From DATKMS01 sp035541735 (GTDB lineage: Bacteria; Desulfobacterota; Binatia; HRBIN30): 64,000 bases of DNA. The notes below the pieces were generated by a model. It was not told where the DNA came from. It saw nothing but the letters and a program-made list of their open reading frames with translations, and did not search any database. How positions within the stretch are numbered: the stretch's first letter is position 1; every line of letters starts with the position of its first letter. The stretch covers positions 1 through 64,000 of the forward strand of contig DATKMS010000096.1 of assembly GCA_035541735.1 (NCBI GenBank), in the 5' to 3' direction. The translations under genes were made by a program, and so were the position numbers. Shown piece by piece: positions 14,629-26,291 of this stretch.

Positions 14629-17097
14629 TCACGACCCCGGAAACAGCTCGTGTGCCACAGCGAGAACATCTTGCGGCGTGACGAAGCCATCGCCGTTGGC
14701 ATCCACGCCGGCGCCCGCCACGTACGTACCGCCGGTCACCCGCACGTCTTCGACGCGTCGGCCGTTACCGTCACCAAGCTCGCGGATCACCGCGAGGGTA
14801 TCGGCGACGCTGACCCGTTGGTCGCCGTTGCCGTCACCGCGCAGCACCGCCGTTGCACCGATATTCGTCAGTACGGAAACACTTCCAGCAACCAGCTCAT
14901 TCACCGCAATCCCGTCGGAGCGTCCGTCACCGTCGACGTCTGCCGCACCGGCCGCCATCGGCCCGCGGCTGACGGTGATGTCATCGAAACGGCTATCATG
15001 ATTGAAGGTTCGCCCATTGCTGTAGTACGCCGAGACCAGGTTCGAAGACTGGTCAGTAACCAGGATATCTGGAAGGAGGTCGCCGGTAACGTCACGTGCA
15101 GCCAGGGCCGACGGGCTGCCGCTCACCCCGAGCGGCACCCCCGCCACGAAGCCTCCCTGCCCGTTCCCATAGAAGACCGTCACGTTCGGATTAATGGAAA
15201 CCGCAATCGCAAAATCATCCGACCCATCGCGGTCGAAATCTGCAACCGCGATTGCCCGCGGCCCGGCGGAGCTGGAAATGGAGGTTGCCGGTTGGAACGT
15301 CCCGTCACCCTTGCCGAGAAGTATCGACACGTCGCTCGATGAAGCATTGGCAACGGCCAGATCGCGCTTACCATCCTTGTTGAAGTCGCCAAAATCGAGG
15401 GCCGCGGGACCCATCCCGACCGGGAATGACTTGGGGGGGCTGCCAAAGCTCCCGTCCGCATTGGCGAGCAAGACATCAACTGCACCACTAGACCCAGTAC
15501 CTTGCCGCGCCACAGCCAAGTCGGCGCGCCCATCGCCGTTCAAATCCACCGCCGTTATCGCCGACGCTCCTGCACCGACCGCATAGTCGTGCAGGGCACC
15601 GAAGCCGGTGGCGGTGCCCAGGAACACCGATACATTGTTCGTCGACTTATTGAGCGCCGCAACGTCGAGCCGCTCATCCTGGTTGAAATCTCCGACCGCC
15701 ACGGCCACTGCATCCCCAGTGGTGCGCAGCACCGTCGGTGGTGCGAACCCTCCCGCGTGGTCGGCTCGGATGACCAGCACGATGCCGCTGCTCGACTGCA
15801 GCGGCGGCAACTCAGACACGATCAGGTCCGACAATCCGTCGTTGTCGACGTCCCCCGTCGCCACGCCGGTGGGCGCGGGTTGCGTGATCACATCCTCGAC
15901 CGCTGCCAACGAGCCGCCACCAATTCCCAACAGTACGCCGAGGCTCGGCGTCGCGCTACCGCGGTTCACGGTCAGGACGTCTGGCAAGGCGTCGCTATTG
16001 ACATCGATGGCGGCGACCGCCTGCGGCTCCGCATCCGAGACGAAGGCGCGCGGCGGAGCAAAGTTGCCACGCCCGTCGCCCAGCAGCACGCTGGCGTCGC
16101 TGCTGCGGCTGTTGGCGACGATCACGTCCATGTTCTTATCGCCATTCATGTCGGCAAGCGCCAGGCTGATCGGGAGGCTACCCGCACTCCCGCTCGGAAA
16201 CGAGCGCGCCGCCGCGAACGTCCCTCCGAGTTGGCCATTCAGCACCGCAATAGTGTTGTTTTTGTTCAACACGATCAGGTCGAGCAAGCGGTCGCTGTTC
16301 ACATCAGCCGCCGCAATCGCCGCCGGCTCCGGCGTTCCGCTGCCGACACTGGGCACTTGCCCGTAAGTGAAGTTACCCGTCCCGTCGCCGAGCAGAATAT
16401 TCACGTCGGCCGATAGGGCGTTTGCGACCGCGACGTCGATCTTACCATCGCGATTGAAGTCGCCAAGGACGGCTGATTCGCTTCCCAAACCCGTGGCGAA
16501 TGTCGCCCCTGTTGTAAATGCCCCCTTCCCATCACCAAAGAGAACCAAGATGTCGCCATTGCCCCGCTGGTCGTGGTCGTTCACGACAATCGCGTCCATG
16601 TCGTCGTCGGCGTTGAGTTTGGCGGTAAGGATTGCCGCGACCCCGTTTAGTCCCGCCGACACCACCACGACTGGCTTTTGGAACGAGCCGTCGCCGTTGC
16701 CCTTGAGAAAACGCACCTTGCTGGAGTCGCCAACGAGCAGATCAGGCGTTTTGTCGCCATCGAAATCCTCCAACGCAATCGCGGACGGAATAGTCTCGAG
16801 CAGAGCAGTCGGACCGGTGCTGAAACCTCCATGGCCGTCGCCGAATTCGACTGGCGCCTTCCCGTCCTGGTTCGCCGTGATGACGTCAGGGATGCCGTCC
16901 GGAAGGCCGTTCTCCGAGTCCGAACCAATGTCGGCCGTGATCAGCGTGCTCAGATAGAAGGTTGTAAGAGCCGACCCCGGCAAGCTGTACGTCGACGCGC
17001 TTTGAAATGTCGGCGTCTGGGCGGTGGCGATGGCCGCCATGACCAGGATCATCCCGCCAATACCCATTGTGCGCATTACTTTAGTCCTCCGTTCCAT
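14629..17097 (-). CDS. Large secreted FG-GAP/VCBS beta-propeller protein with dockerin-like tail
   Basis: An exported protein of about 822 residues. A signal peptide ending ATAQ is followed by about 14 repeats of some 50 residues. Each contains a DFNxDGxxDxxVAN-type calcium loop and a VLLGDGxGNF strand, as in FG-GAP/VCBS propellers of integrin-like and sugar-binding proteins. Fourteen blades would fit two seven-bladed propellers. The tail has two dockerin-like EF loops (GDGNGDQRVSVADTLAVI and VDANGDGFVTPQDVLAVA). ATG 17097 and a preceding GTG follow a GGAGGGGGG run, while ATG 17076 has its own GGAGG site; both starts leave a signal peptide. It follows lepA by about 110 bases. Confidence 0.85.
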   Translation of the reverse strand: MERRTKVMRTMGIGGMILVMAAIATAQTPTFQSASTYSLPGSALTTFYLSTLITADIGSDSENGLPDGIPDVITANQDGKAPVEFGDGHGGFSTGPTALLETIPSAIALEDFDGDKTPDLLVGDSSKVRFLKGNGDGSFQKPVVVVSAGLNGVAAILTAKLNADDDMDAIVVNDHDQRGNGDILVLFGDGKGAFTTGATFATGLGSESAVLGDFNRDGKIDVAVANALSADVNILLGDGTGNFTYGQVPSVGSGTPEPAAIAAADVNSDRLLDLIVLNKNNTIAVLNGQLGGTFAAARSFPSGSAGSLPISLALADMNGDKNMDVIVANSRSSDASVLLGDGRGNFAPPRAFVSDAEPQAVAAIDVNSDALPDVLTVNRGSATPSLGVLLGIGGGSLAAVEDVITQPAPTGVATGDVDNDGLSDLIVSELPPLQSSSGIVLVIRADHAGGFAPPTVLRTTGDAVAVAVGDFNQDERLDVAALNKSTNNVSVFLGTATGFGALHDYAVGAGASAITAVDLNGDGRADLAVARQGTGSSGAVDVLLANADGSFGSPPKSFPVGMGPAALDFGDFNKDGKRDLAVANASSSDVSILLGKGDGTFQPATSISSSAGPRAIAVADFDRDGSDDFAIAVSINPNVTVFYGNGQGGFVAGVPLGVSGSPSALAARDVTGDLLPDILVTDQSSNLVSAYYSNGRTFNHDSRFDDITVSRGPMAAGAADVDGDGRSDGIAVNELVAGSVSVLTNIGATAVLRGDGNGDQRVSVADTLAVIRELGDGNGRRVEDVRVTGGTYVAGAGVDANGDGFVTPQDVLAVAHELFPGS

Positions 17098-17206
17098 CAC
17101 GTCCCCCCTCCACCCTACTCAATCCCAGCCCCGAGACGCTCTCACCTCAACAACGTCCTTCCGCGACATATCGGCGCGCGATGATAGACGATTCGCCCTG
17201 GCCGGG

Positions 17207-19006
<1,800 letters not shown>

Positions 19007-19021
19007 GCACAGCGGGTGGTC

Positions 19022-19950
19022 TCACGCTTTTGCGGCCACACGAGCACGGAAGAACGCGAGCGTCTCACGCAAGCCGTCCTGCAGGCTCACCTCCGGGCGC
19101 CACCCCAACACTCGTTGCGCCAGACGGTTGTCGATCACACTGCGGAGCTGCTCGCCCGGCTTCGCCGGGCCGTGCTGCTCGGGGGCCGCCGACCCAACGA
19201 GCCCGCGCAACTGCTGGAAGATCGTGTTGACGTCAGTCTCAATGCCGGTCCCGAGGTTGATGGCGCCCGTGAAGTCGGACGTCAGGGCGGCCAGATTCGC
19301 CCGCACCAAATCGCCGACGTACACGTAGTCGCGCGTCTGCTTGCCGTCGCCGTTGATCATCGGCTGCTCGCCACGCAGCAGCTTCTCCGCAAAGATCGCC
19401 ACCACACCCGCTTCGCCATGCGGGTTCTGCCGCGGGCCATAGACGTTGGCGTAGCGTAACGCCGCGTACGAGATGCCGTACGCCACCGAGTAGAAGAACA
19501 GGTAGCGCTCGCTGGCGAGCTTGGCGACGCCGTAGGGACTGATAGGCTCGGTCTTGTGTGTCTCCGGCGCAGGGTAGACATCCTGCTCACCATAGATCGC
19601 ACCACCCGTCGATGCGAACAGAACGCGCTTGAGGCCATTCGCACGACCGTGCTCCATGATGTTGAGCAGGCCCACCAGATTGATCTTGGCATCGAGGACC
19701 GGGTCGGCCACCGAGCGCCGCACATCCATCTGCGCGGCGTGGTGGCACAGCACCTCGGGCCGCTCGCGGCGCATGACCTCAGCGACTCCTGGATCCTGCA
19801 CATCGAGGTGATAGAAGGCCGCTTTGGGGTTCAGGTTCTCGCGCTTGCCCGATGACAGATCGTCGAGCACTGACACCTGATGCCCGGCCGCGACGAACGC
19901 GTCGGTCACATGCGATGCGATGAACCCTGCCCCACCGGTGACCAAGATTC

Positions 19951-19954
<4 letters not shown>
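19022..19954 (-). CDS. NAD-dependent nucleotide-sugar epimerase (extended SDR, UDP-glucose 4-epimerase-like)
   Basis: A 310-residue extended SDR. It has a GGAGFIAS Rossmann motif (7-14), STGGAIYG, and the catalytic pair Y141/K145 in SPYGVAK. The RYANVYGPRQNPHGEAGVVA segment is typical of archaeal- and Thermotoga-type 4-epimerases. It probably interconverts UDP-glucose/galactose or, given its neighbours, UDP-xylose/arabinose or UDP-glucuronate/galacturonate. Its start overlaps the stop of the UDP-glucuronate decarboxylase gene by 4 bases (ATGA), so the two are translationally coupled. Confidence 0.85.
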
Positions 19955-20910
<956 letters not shown>

Positions 20911-20953
20911 GCCTTAGCGAGCGGCGGAGCGACAGTTGGTCTGCTGGCAGGCC

Positions 20954-20980
20954 TTCACCATTCAACATTCACCATCAACA
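20954..20980. repeat. Imperfect tandem pair of a 13-14 bp AT-rich unit
   Basis: TTCACCATTCAACA (20954-20967) is followed directly by TTCACCATCAACA (20968-20980). The pair spans the stop codon of ugd (20975-20977) and the gap to the decarboxylase gene. It stands out as AT-rich DNA in a GC-rich context. Confidence 0.6.
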
Positions 20981-22300
20981 TTCGGCCTCCGGCCGTATCG
21001 GCCGGCGGCCGACCGAATAGTAAACGAACCCCAACTCGCGCATCTCGTTGGGATCGTAGATGTTGCGGCCGTCGAACACCACGGGTCGCTTCATGATCCG
21101 CTTCATACGCTGGAAGTCCGGACGGCGGAACTCGTTCCACTCGGTGATCACCAGTAACGCGTCAGCACCTTGGAGCGCATCGTAGTTGACACGGTGATAG
21201 TGGATGCGGTCACCGAAGATCCGGCGCGCCTCGTTGAGTGCCTCTGGATCGTGCGCATGCATCTCGGCTCCAGCCTTGAGTAAAGCCTCGATCACCGTGA
21301 TCGCCGGCGCTTCGCGCATGTCATCGGTCCGTGGCTTGAACGCCAGGCCCCAGACCGCGAAGCGCATGTTGCGCAGATCTGCACCGAAGTGCGCCATCAC
21401 CTTGTCAACCAGCGTGCGCTTCTGCCGTTCGTTGACCTCCTCGGCCGCACGCAACATGCGGAAGTCCAGGCCCTGCTCGTCGGCGCTACGGATGACCGCC
21501 TTCACGTCCTTGGGAAAACACGAGCCGCCGTAGCCAACGCCGGGAAAGAGAAAGTGGTGACCGATGCGCAAATCGAACCCCACGCCGCGGCGCACGTCGT
21601 CGACGTCGGCGCCGACACGTTCGCACAGGTTGGCGAACTCATTCATCAGCGAGATGCGCGCCGCCAGCAAGGCGTTGGCGCAATACTTGGTCATCTCGGC
21701 GCTCGCCGCGCTCATCACCACAATGGGCCGCTCGGTGCGCACAAACGGGCTGTACAGCTCCTTCATGAGATCGATGGCGCGCGGACTGTCGCTGCCGATG
21801 ACCACGCGGTCCGGCTTCATGAAATCGTCGACGGCAGCTCCCTCCTTCAAGAACTCGGGGTTTGAGACCACGTCGAACGGGTGACTCGTGCGCCCTGCCA
21901 CGACTTGACGTACACGCTCCGCTGTCCCCACGGGAACCGTGCTCTTGTCGACAATCACACGGTACCCGTCCATCGCCTCGGCGATCTCGGTGGCGACGCG
22001 GATAACCGCGGCGAGGTCCGCGCTGCCGTCCTGTCCAGGCGGCGTGCCGACGGCGATGAAGCAGACCAACGACTGGTGCACCGCGGCGGGCAGCTCGGTG
22101 GTGAACGAGAGCCGCCCCTCGGCGACATTGCGTCTGATGAGCTCCTCCAGCCCCGGCTCGTAGATGGGTACGACGCCCTGGCGCAGCCGCGCCACCTTCT
22201 CTGCGTCGATGTCGACGCAGATCACATCATTACCACTCTCGGCCAAGCAGGTGCCGGCGACCAATCCGACATAGCCCGTGCCGACGACACAGACCTTCAC
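20975..22300 (-). CDS. ugd: UDP-glucose 6-dehydrogenase
   Basis: A 441-residue UDP-glucose/GDP-mannose dehydrogenase that oxidises UDP-glucose twice to UDP-glucuronate with NAD. The N-terminal Rossmann motif is VVGTGYVGLVAG, and the central and C-terminal domains contain SNPEFLKEGAAVDDF and the catalytic C261 in GVGYGGSCFPKD. The length and motifs match bacterial UGD. The start is GTG 22300, preceded by a strong GAGGAGGGAG site. It heads the ugd-uxs-epimerase-lepA run. A promoter and a terminator-like hairpin lie in its leader, suggesting attenuation control of nucleotide-sugar supply. Confidence 0.96.
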   Translation of the reverse strand: MKVCVVGTGYVGLVAGTCLAESGNDVICVDIDAEKVARLRQGVVPIYEPGLEELIRRNVAEGRLSFTTELPAAVHQSLVCFIAVGTPPGQDGSADLAAVIRVATEIAEAMDGYRVIVDKSTVPVGTAERVRQVVAGRTSHPFDVVSNPEFLKEGAAVDDFMKPDRVVIGSDSPRAIDLMKELYSPFVRTERPIVVMSAASAEMTKYCANALLAARISLMNEFANLCERVGADVDDVRRGVGFDLRIGHHFLFPGVGYGGSCFPKDVKAVIRSADEQGLDFRMLRAAEEVNERQKRTLVDKVMAHFGADLRNMRFAVWGLAFKPRTDDMREAPAITVIEALLKAGAEMHAHDPEALNEARRIFGDRIHYHRVNYDALQGADALLVITEWNEFRRPDFQRMKRIMKRPVVFDGRNIYDPNEMRELGFVYYSVGRRPIRPEAEC

Positions 22301-22321
22301 GCTCCCTCCTCATCGCGGTGC

Positions 22322-22359
22322 AAAAAAGGGCCTGCCGGCAGCATTGCCATCGCAGACCC
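22322..22359 (-). terminator. Intrinsic-terminator-like hairpin in the ugd leader
   Basis: Read on the minus strand, GGGTCTGC (22359-22352) pairs with GCAGGCCC (22335-22328), with one G-U pair, and six T follow (22327-22322). The loop itself contains GGCA-ATGC-TGCC, which can pair. It lies only about 13 bases before the ugd ribosome-binding site, with no room for a promoter after it, so it either ends the upstream GT2 transcript or acts as an attenuator of ugd. Confidence 0.65.
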
Positions 22360-22390
22360 TTCCTCTCACACCCCGTCGTATCAGGGGTTT

Positions 22391-22419
22391 CGTATAGCGG
22401 CGCCCGGAGGCGAAGTCAA
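22391..22419 (-). promoter_or_regulatory. Sigma-70-like promoter upstream of ugd
   Basis: On the minus strand, -35 TTGACT (22419-22414), a 17-bp spacer and -10 TATACG (22396-22391). The predicted leader of about 85 bases carries a small ACCCC/GGGGT hairpin and then the terminator-like hairpin. The -35 region TTGACTTCGC is shared with the sucD promoter. Confidence 0.5.
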
Positions 22420-22464
22420 CGCATTTACCGATGCCGGCTCTCGACAGGCGGACCCCAGAGTCGT

Positions 22465-23442
22465 TCAGGCGCTTTCGGTCACGTTGGGCCCTCCGCCCCC
22501 GCGCAGGACTTCGGCGACCCGGTACACCGGTTTGTTCTGTGATTCGTGATAGGTGCGCACCAGCAACTCGCCCAGCAGGCCCATGGTGATGAACTGCAAC
22601 CCCATCAACGTGAGCAAGATGCCGAGCCACACCAACGGTCGCTGGGCCAGCGGCACGCCCAAAAGGAGGCGCTCGAAGCCGAGGATGCTGGTAATCGTCA
22701 AGCCGATGGCGCTGCACGCCAGGCCGATGCCACCGAAGATTTGGATCGGGCGGGTCGAGTAGCTCGACAGAAACTTCACGGTGATCAGGTCGAGCATCAC
22801 GCGGATGGTGCGTGACAGGCCATACTTCGATACCCCGGCGCGGCGCGGACGATGATGCACTTGCACCTCGGCGATGCGCGCACCAAGGTCGTCGGCCAAC
22901 GCCGGAATGAAACGGTGCATCTCGCCATAGAGCCGCAGGCCGCGCACCACGTCGTGGCGCATGACCTTCAGGGTACAGCCGTAGTCGTGCAGGCGCACGC
23001 CGGTAATCAAGCCGATGAGGCTGTTGGCAATCACCGACGGTAGACGCCGCGACCACAACGGGTCCTGCCGTGGGAGCCGCCATCCGGCCACGACGTCGTA
23101 TCCTTCGCCGAGCTTGGCCAGCATCGCGGGGATGTCGGCGGGATCGTTCTGCCCATCCGCATCCAACGCCACAAGCACCGCACCGCTGGCGTGGTCGAAG
23201 CCCGCAGCCAGGGCCGCCGTCTGGCCGTAGTTGCGGGGCAGGCGCACGACAACGATACGCGGATCGCGCCGCTGCAGTTCGCTGAGCACCGCAAAGCTGC
23301 GGTCCGTACTCCCATCATCGACGTAGATCACCTCGTACGACCGTCCCAGGGGCACCAGCGCGCGACTGATTTCGGCGTCGAGGGGTTCGAGATTGTCCGC
23401 CTCGTTGTAAACCGGCACGACGACGGAAAGGTCGATGCTCAT
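22465..23442 (-). CDS. GT2 glycosyltransferase, polyprenyl-phosphate sugar synthase type (ArnC/GtrB/DPM1-like)
   Basis: A 325-residue enzyme with an N-terminal GT-A domain (LSVVVPVYNEADNL, YVDDGSTD, and the nucleotide/metal motif ALDADGQND) and two C-terminal transmembrane helices (about 235-260 and 270-295). This layout is that of enzymes that load a sugar from a nucleotide donor onto undecaprenyl phosphate, feeding GT-C transferases in the periplasm. Two GT-C-type proteins occur in the window (4168 and 35284). Its start overlaps the PfkB gene stop by 4 bases. A terminator-like hairpin lies downstream. Confidence 0.88.
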   Translation of the reverse strand: MSIDLSVVVPVYNEADNLEPLDAEISRALVPLGRSYEVIYVDDGSTDRSFAVLSELQRRDPRIVVVRLPRNYGQTAALAAGFDHASGAVLVALDADGQNDPADIPAMLAKLGEGYDVVAGWRLPRQDPLWSRRLPSVIANSLIGLITGVRLHDYGCTLKVMRHDVVRGLRLYGEMHRFIPALADDLGARIAEVQVHHRPRRAGVSKYGLSRTIRVMLDLITVKFLSSYSTRPIQIFGGIGLACSAIGLTITSILGFERLLLGVPLAQRPLVWLGILLTLMGLQFITMGLLGELLVRTYHESQNKPVYRVAEVLRGGGGPNVTESA

Positions 23443-24347
23443 ACGCCGTTGAGGTCTGTCAAGCTGACGAACTGACGATAGCGATGCTCGATGGCGTCGT
23501 GTGTCAGCGCCCGCAGCCGGTTCGTCCCAAAATCCTCGACGACGAACGACGCCATGACACTGCCGTAGACGATGGCGCGGCGCAGCCCCGCTTCGGAGCG
23601 ATCGCCCGAACGCGCCAGCTGACCCATGAAGCCGCCCGCAAAGGTGTCGCCGGCGCCGGTCGGATCAAAGACCTCTTCGAGTGGAAACGCCGGCACGGCG
23701 AACACCGAGTTGGCGGAGAACTGAATGACACCATACTCGCCGCGCTTGATCAGCACGCGCTGCGGACCCATCGCGAGCAGACGGCGGGCCGCCCGCACCA
23801 CGTTGCGCTCGCCGCTGAGCAGCCGGGCCTCCTCATCGTTGATCACCAGGATTCCCACGCGGCCCAGCAACTCCTCCAGGTCACCCCGTGAGCCGGTGAT
23901 CCAATGGTTCATGGTGTCGCAGCCGACGATGCCCGGAGCCGCGAGCTGATCCAGCACCATCGCCTGCAGCTGCGGATCGATATTCGCGAGAAACACGTAC
24001 TGCGCCCCGCGATGGCTGGCGGGCAGCTGCGGCTTGAAGTCGGCGAAGACGTTGAGCTGCAGGTCCAACGTGTCGCGCTGGTTCATGTCCTCATGGTAGC
24101 GCCCGGCCCAGAAGCCAGTGCGGCCCGTGCGCATCTGCAAGCCGCTCAGATCAATGCCGCGGCGCTTGAGGAAGTCGATCTCCTCCTGCGGAAAATCCTC
24201 GCCGACGGCGGCCACCATCTGCACTGGGGTGAAAAAGCTCGCGGCGATGGAGAAATACGTCGCTGCGCCGCCGAGAGCGCGGTCGATCTTGCCATGCGGG
24301 GTTTCGATCGAATCGAAGAAGACGGAACCGACGACGAGAATGCTCAC
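23439..24347 (-). CDS. PfkB-family carbohydrate/nucleoside kinase
   Basis: A 302-residue ribokinase-fold kinase. Near the N-terminus GGAATYFSIAAS is the substrate-side glycine pair. The C-terminal signature FDPTGAGDTFAGGF contains the catalytic base D234 and anion hole. The start is GTG 24347 with an AAGGAG site. The family phosphorylates sugars or nucleosides; the substrate is not readable. It lies downstream of mtnP on the same strand, which would fit a kinase in methylthioadenosine/ribose salvage, though that is inference. It is coupled by a 4-base overlap to the following GT2. Confidence 0.85.
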   Translation of the reverse strand: MSILVVGSVFFDSIETPHGKIDRALGGAATYFSIAASFFTPVQMVAAVGEDFPQEEIDFLKRRGIDLSGLQMRTGRTGFWAGRYHEDMNQRDTLDLQLNVFADFKPQLPASHRGAQYVFLANIDPQLQAMVLDQLAAPGIVGCDTMNHWITGSRGDLEELLGRVGILVINDEEARLLSGERNVVRAARRLLAMGPQRVLIKRGEYGVIQFSANSVFAVPAFPLEEVFDPTGAGDTFAGGFMGQLARSGDRSEAGLRRAIVYGSVMASFVVEDFGTNRLRALTHDAIEHRYRQFVSLTDLNGV

Positions 24348-24445
24348 GGAGAACTCCTTGACTGATGGTTTATCGCGGATCGCTCATCGCCTTCGCAGAG
24401 CGACCGCATGCGTGGTTCTCTGACCATCGGTGCTCGGCCAGCTTC

Positions 24446-25303
24446 TCAGAGGTACTTCCCAATGATGATGGCGAGATCCCGCCTGACGGCCTCCGGGACG
24501 CGGGCGCGATCGGTGATGATGGCGTGCTGCAGCGCCCGCGCGCAGGCGCAGCTGCGCTGGCCGGGCAGATGCGGCACCGCGTCGGCAATCACGCTCTGGG
24601 CCTTGGCGACGTTCTCACCAAGAATTCGCAGCACGTCGCCAATCACGACGTCGTCGTGCACCTCATGCCAGCAATCGTAGTCGGTCGCCAGCGCCAGGGT
24701 GGCAAAACAGATCTCCGCCTCGCGCGCCAGCTTGGCCTCTTGCAGATTGGTCATGCCGATGACGTCGGCACCCCACTGCCGATAGAGGAACGACTCGGCG
24801 CGCGTCGAGAACTGGGGGCCTTCCATGCAGACGTATGTGCCGCGTGGATGCGCCGTCGCGCCCAGCCGGGCCGCCGATTCCACCAGCGCCGAACTGAGCA
24901 CGGGGCAAAATGGATCCGCAAACGTGACGTGGGCGACAAGGCCGTTGCCGAAGAACGTACTGGGCCGCCGATACGTCCGGTCGATGAGCTGGTCCGGGAC
25001 GACAAGGTCCCCGGGCCGGATCTCCTCCCGCAGACTGCCAACGGCGCCGACGCCGATGATCCATTCGGCACCCAGCTTCTTCATGCCGTAGATGTTGGCC
25101 CGGAAGTTGACCTCCGAGGGCAGGATGCGGTGACCGCGACCATGGCGCGGAAGAAAGATCAGGCGCACGCCCGACAGGGTGCCGCTGACAAACTCGTCCG
25201 AGGGATCGCCGAACGGCGTCGTCAGACGGGTGCGCTCGACACCGGCCAGCCCCGCCATCTCATATAAGCCACTGCCGCCAATGACACCGACGGTTTTCAC
25301 CAC
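24446..25303 (-). CDS. mtnP: S-methyl-5'-thioadenosine phosphorylase
   Basis: A 285-residue PNP/MTAP-family enzyme that cleaves methylthioadenosine with phosphate to adenine and methylthioribose-1-phosphate in methionine salvage. It has GVIGGSGLYEM at the N-terminus, the phosphate-site PRHGRGHR and the family signature GMTNLQEAKLAREAEICFAT followed by ATDYDCW, with aspartates typical of 6-aminopurine specificity. The length is normal. Two consecutive GTG codons (25303, 25300) can serve as start, preceded by a GGGGG run. A hairpin (24375-24407) lies between it and the PfkB gene. Confidence 0.93.
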   Translation of the reverse strand: MVKTVGVIGGSGLYEMAGLAGVERTRLTTPFGDPSDEFVSGTLSGVRLIFLPRHGRGHRILPSEVNFRANIYGMKKLGAEWIIGVGAVGSLREEIRPGDLVVPDQLIDRTYRRPSTFFGNGLVAHVTFADPFCPVLSSALVESAARLGATAHPRGTYVCMEGPQFSTRAESFLYRQWGADVIGMTNLQEAKLAREAEICFATLALATDYDCWHEVHDDVVIGDVLRILGENVAKAQSVIADAVPHLPGQRSCACARALQHAIITDRARVPEAVRRDLAIIIGKYL

Positions 25304-25310
25304 GCGCCCC

Positions 25311-26276
25311 CTATTTCTGGATGATCGTCAGTCGCGGCCCGGTGCGTACATCGAGTTGCGGCACCACACCGAGCACGTCACCATCGATCATGTACTGGCT
25401 CGGCCGTGAAAACTCAACTCGCACATGCCGCGCGACATTGTCGTACAGCTCAGCGATTTCCAACGGCAAGCCGCGCCGCAGCCGCCACAGCCGCGGCACA
25501 ACCTCGCGTGGCGTGATTGGACCCGCGAGCAGGTGGAAGAAGCCCCGCTTGCGCGTTGCCAGGTAGGTCGCTTTGAGCCCCAACCCGATATCGGTGATGC
25601 TGCTGGCGTAGATGAAGGTAAACCGCCGGTGAGGGACGCGTTCGTCGTCGCAGTCGATGTCCGCCTCGATTGGCTGCAACAAACCGCGCGACAGTGGCGA
25701 GTTCGTTAGCGATGACAGAATGAGCCGGGCAAACAGCCTGGCGGCTGCCCGCGGTCCGGCGGCGCGACCGGCGTAGTACACGTGCAGGAAGTTGACGACG
25801 ATACCGGCACCGACCATGAAACCGAAGTGCTCGCCGTTGACCCGGATCAAGTGGCGTTCGGTCACCTCGAACGGGCGACCCGCTCGATAATCGCTCACCG
25901 CATGGGCCAGGACCCGTTCCGGGCTGCCGTGCCGGCAACCGACCGAACGCGCAATGGTGTTCATCGAGCCCGCACGCAGCGGCAGGAACCGCGGCAACGG
26001 CGCGCCGCCGTACGCACGCACGACGGCGGAGAGGGTACGAAAGAAACTCCCATCACCACCGCAGACGGCGAGGATGTCGATGGCGCGCTCGCGCAACTCG
26101 TGCGCCAACTCCTCCATGGCCGCCAGCGAGGTGGTCTCGCGCACGATGCCGTCGTCGCCGACCGCCTCGGTGAACAGACGGACGCGGTCGCGCGACCGTC
26201 GGTTGGCGCGCGCGTGCGGATTGACGACGACACCGATGCCGGGCACGGCTACGCAACTTCCCGATGCAGGCGGCAC
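25311..26276 (-). CDS. Diacylglycerol-kinase-family lipid kinase
   Basis: A 321-residue protein of the DAGK catalytic family (DgkB/YegS/sphingosine-kinase-like). It has VVVNPHARANR near residue 17, the nucleotide motif GGDGSFF (73-79) and LPLRAGSMNTIARSVG. The C-terminal beta-sandwich domain ends with IDGDVLGVVPQLDV. Such enzymes phosphorylate diacylglycerol or related lipids at the inner membrane. It starts 15 bases after rlmN ends and is followed by mtnP after 7 bases, so it is in the same transcription unit. Confidence 0.85.
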   Translation of the reverse strand: MPPASGSCVAVPGIGVVVNPHARANRRSRDRVRLFTEAVGDDGIVRETTSLAAMEELAHELRERAIDILAVCGGDGSFFRTLSAVVRAYGGAPLPRFLPLRAGSMNTIARSVGCRHGSPERVLAHAVSDYRAGRPFEVTERHLIRVNGEHFGFMVGAGIVVNFLHVYYAGRAAGPRAAARLFARLILSSLTNSPLSRGLLQPIEADIDCDDERVPHRRFTFIYASSITDIGLGLKATYLATRKRGFFHLLAGPITPREVVPRLWRLRRGLPLEIAELYDNVARHVRVEFSRPSQYMIDGDVLGVVPQLDVRTGPRLTIIQK

Positions 26277-26291
26277 CCTTGGCGACTGAGG

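Noticed and set aside
14629..17097. DNA-level tandem repeats in the FG-GAP gene
   Set aside because: The repeats are evident at protein level only; the DNA of the units is too diverged to count as a tandem repeat.
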